Below, in pieces: positions 63,464 to 64,000 of a DNA stretch of 64,000 bases. A program made the translations under genes and the position numbers. This stretch comes from Limisphaera sp. (lineage in GTDB: Bacteria > Verrucomicrobiota > Verrucomicrobiia > Limisphaerales > Limisphaeraceae): contig JAOADM010000001.1 of assembly GCA_026417315.1 (NCBI GenBank), forward strand, positions 1-64,000, in the 5' to 3' direction. The notes under the pieces were generated by a model that did no database searches, was not told where the DNA came from, and saw only the letters and a program-made list of their open reading frames with translations. The stretch's first letter is position 1; each line of letters starts with the position of its first letter.

Positions 63464-63967
63464 AGCGCTTTCACGATAGCGTCCCCGGCTCCGGGTTGCC
63501 ATATCGCAACGCGCGCCACCGGCTCCCAGCACTTGCCCGCCGGGGCCGGGCGCGGGCGTGCCCCGGGCCTTCGCTGCGCAGAACGGGATCCCGATCCCTT
63601 CGCAAGTCCGGGTTCGTCGCCATGGATCGGTCCGCCGAAAAACACCTTGTACCGCCCGTGGGGCAGCCCGCCGGGTGTGCCTGGACCAAGGGAACACGCA
63701 GCTATCCCCGGCTTTTCACAACCGGGTCGGTTGGGAACACGGTGAGCCGTTCAGGGAAAACGGGTGCGTGGAGGCCGGCCGGTTCGTCGCCACGGGCAAC
63801 CATCCCAAAACGCGGGCCAACGCGGGTGGAAGAGCGCGGGTGCGGGAACGTCAGCGACCTTTCGATTCAGGTCCCCCGGCCCGCACGGCCCGGCTTGGAT
63901 GCGCGAGCTCACGGCAGGCGGCTGTTGCGCTTGCCGGTCCTCCGCGGGCTTCCTAAGCTTTCGCGCC
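63464..63967. other. Intergenic region at the right end
   Basis: 504 bp between divergent units. Frames here are low-complexity; no RNA gene, promoter or repeat was identified with confidence. Confidence 0.35.
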
Positions 63968-64000
63968 ATGTATGCAAGGCTGTCTTGCTTGTTGGGCCTG
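63968..64000 (+). CDS. Possible start of a secreted protein gene (3' truncated)
   Basis: The last 33 bases read MYARLSCLLGL from an ATG, which looks like the basic n-region and hydrophobic core of a signal peptide. The reading frame leaves the window. Too short to be sure it is a gene. Confidence 0.3.
   Translation, partial: MYARLSCLLGL

Noticed and set aside
1..64000. tRNA, rRNA, tmRNA or RNase P genes
   Set aside because: I looked through the intergenic stretches for T-loop GGTTCRA and similar conserved RNA motifs and found none in a plausible fold; a covariance search could still find something.
1..64000. Insertion sequences, integrases, attachment sites or CRISPR arrays
   Set aside because: No transposase or integrase domain, no terminal inverted repeats flanking a gene and no regularly spaced repeats were seen.

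Overview
The window is a GC-rich bacterial chromosome segment, about two thirds G+C by eye, with dense genes, frequent ATGA stop/start overlaps and no mobile element, CRISPR array, rRNA or tRNA that I could find. A member of the Verrucomicrobiota, perhaps a Limisphaera-like relative, fits best. The pointers are a short secreted protein with a VPEGG-type PEP-CTERM sorting tail, a DUF1080 lipoprotein, two Tat-exported Gfo/Idh/MocA oxidoreductases, DUF3106-like proteins, an H-X9-DG-like pseudopilin and the futalosine menaquinone gene mqnD. The taxonomic call is an inference from gene content.

Layout. 0-9 kb: a truncated epimerase, glmS and gmhB (envelope sugar precursors), a DUF1080 lipoprotein and nuoJKLM, the membrane arm of complex I without nuoN. 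9-13 kb: an aldo/keto reductase, a Tat oxidoreductase and an orphan hypA-hypB pair behind nested inverted repeats. 13-21 kb: housekeeping genes rsmD, rpoD and alaS, with a second Tat oxidoreductase. 21-31 kb: a cytochrome c-sugar dehydrogenase fusion, mqnD, and a surface-glycan cluster of two glycosyltransferases, a methyltransferase and a large membrane protein. 31-38.5 kb: smc, then an iron/manganese locus made of a membrane-tethered MntR/DtxR-FeoA regulator and a FeoB split into separate GTPase and permease proteins. 39-45.5 kb: a short-chain dehydrogenase, a FadL-type outer-membrane channel, a PhcB-like methyltransferase, a six-TM sensor kinase and a response regulator-kinase. 45.7-50 kb: a GspE/PilB-like ATPase, a bile-acid/sodium symporter family protein and two response regulators. 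50-52 kb: a gene-poor tract holding a PEP-CTERM gene behind a sigma-54-type promoter. 52-56 kb: mnmG, with a perfect parS-like palindrome inside it, and pgi. 56-60 kb: an ECF-sigma operon and a dimeric dUTPase. 60-64 kb: an ABC exporter co-encoded with a pseudopilin.

The best candidate for an undescribed system is the 39-45.5 kb block. Its last three genes match the order of the Ralstonia phcB-phcS-phcR/Q quorum-sensing locus, in which a methyltransferase makes a 3-hydroxy fatty acid methyl ester sensed by a six-TM kinase. Here it sits directly behind a reductase that could act on 3-oxoacyl groups and an outer-membrane fatty-acid channel. That suggests a lipid-signal synthesis, uptake and sensing module. 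Secondary highlights are the parS site within mnmG, the sigma-54 control region of the PEP-CTERM gene, and the unusual split Feo locus.
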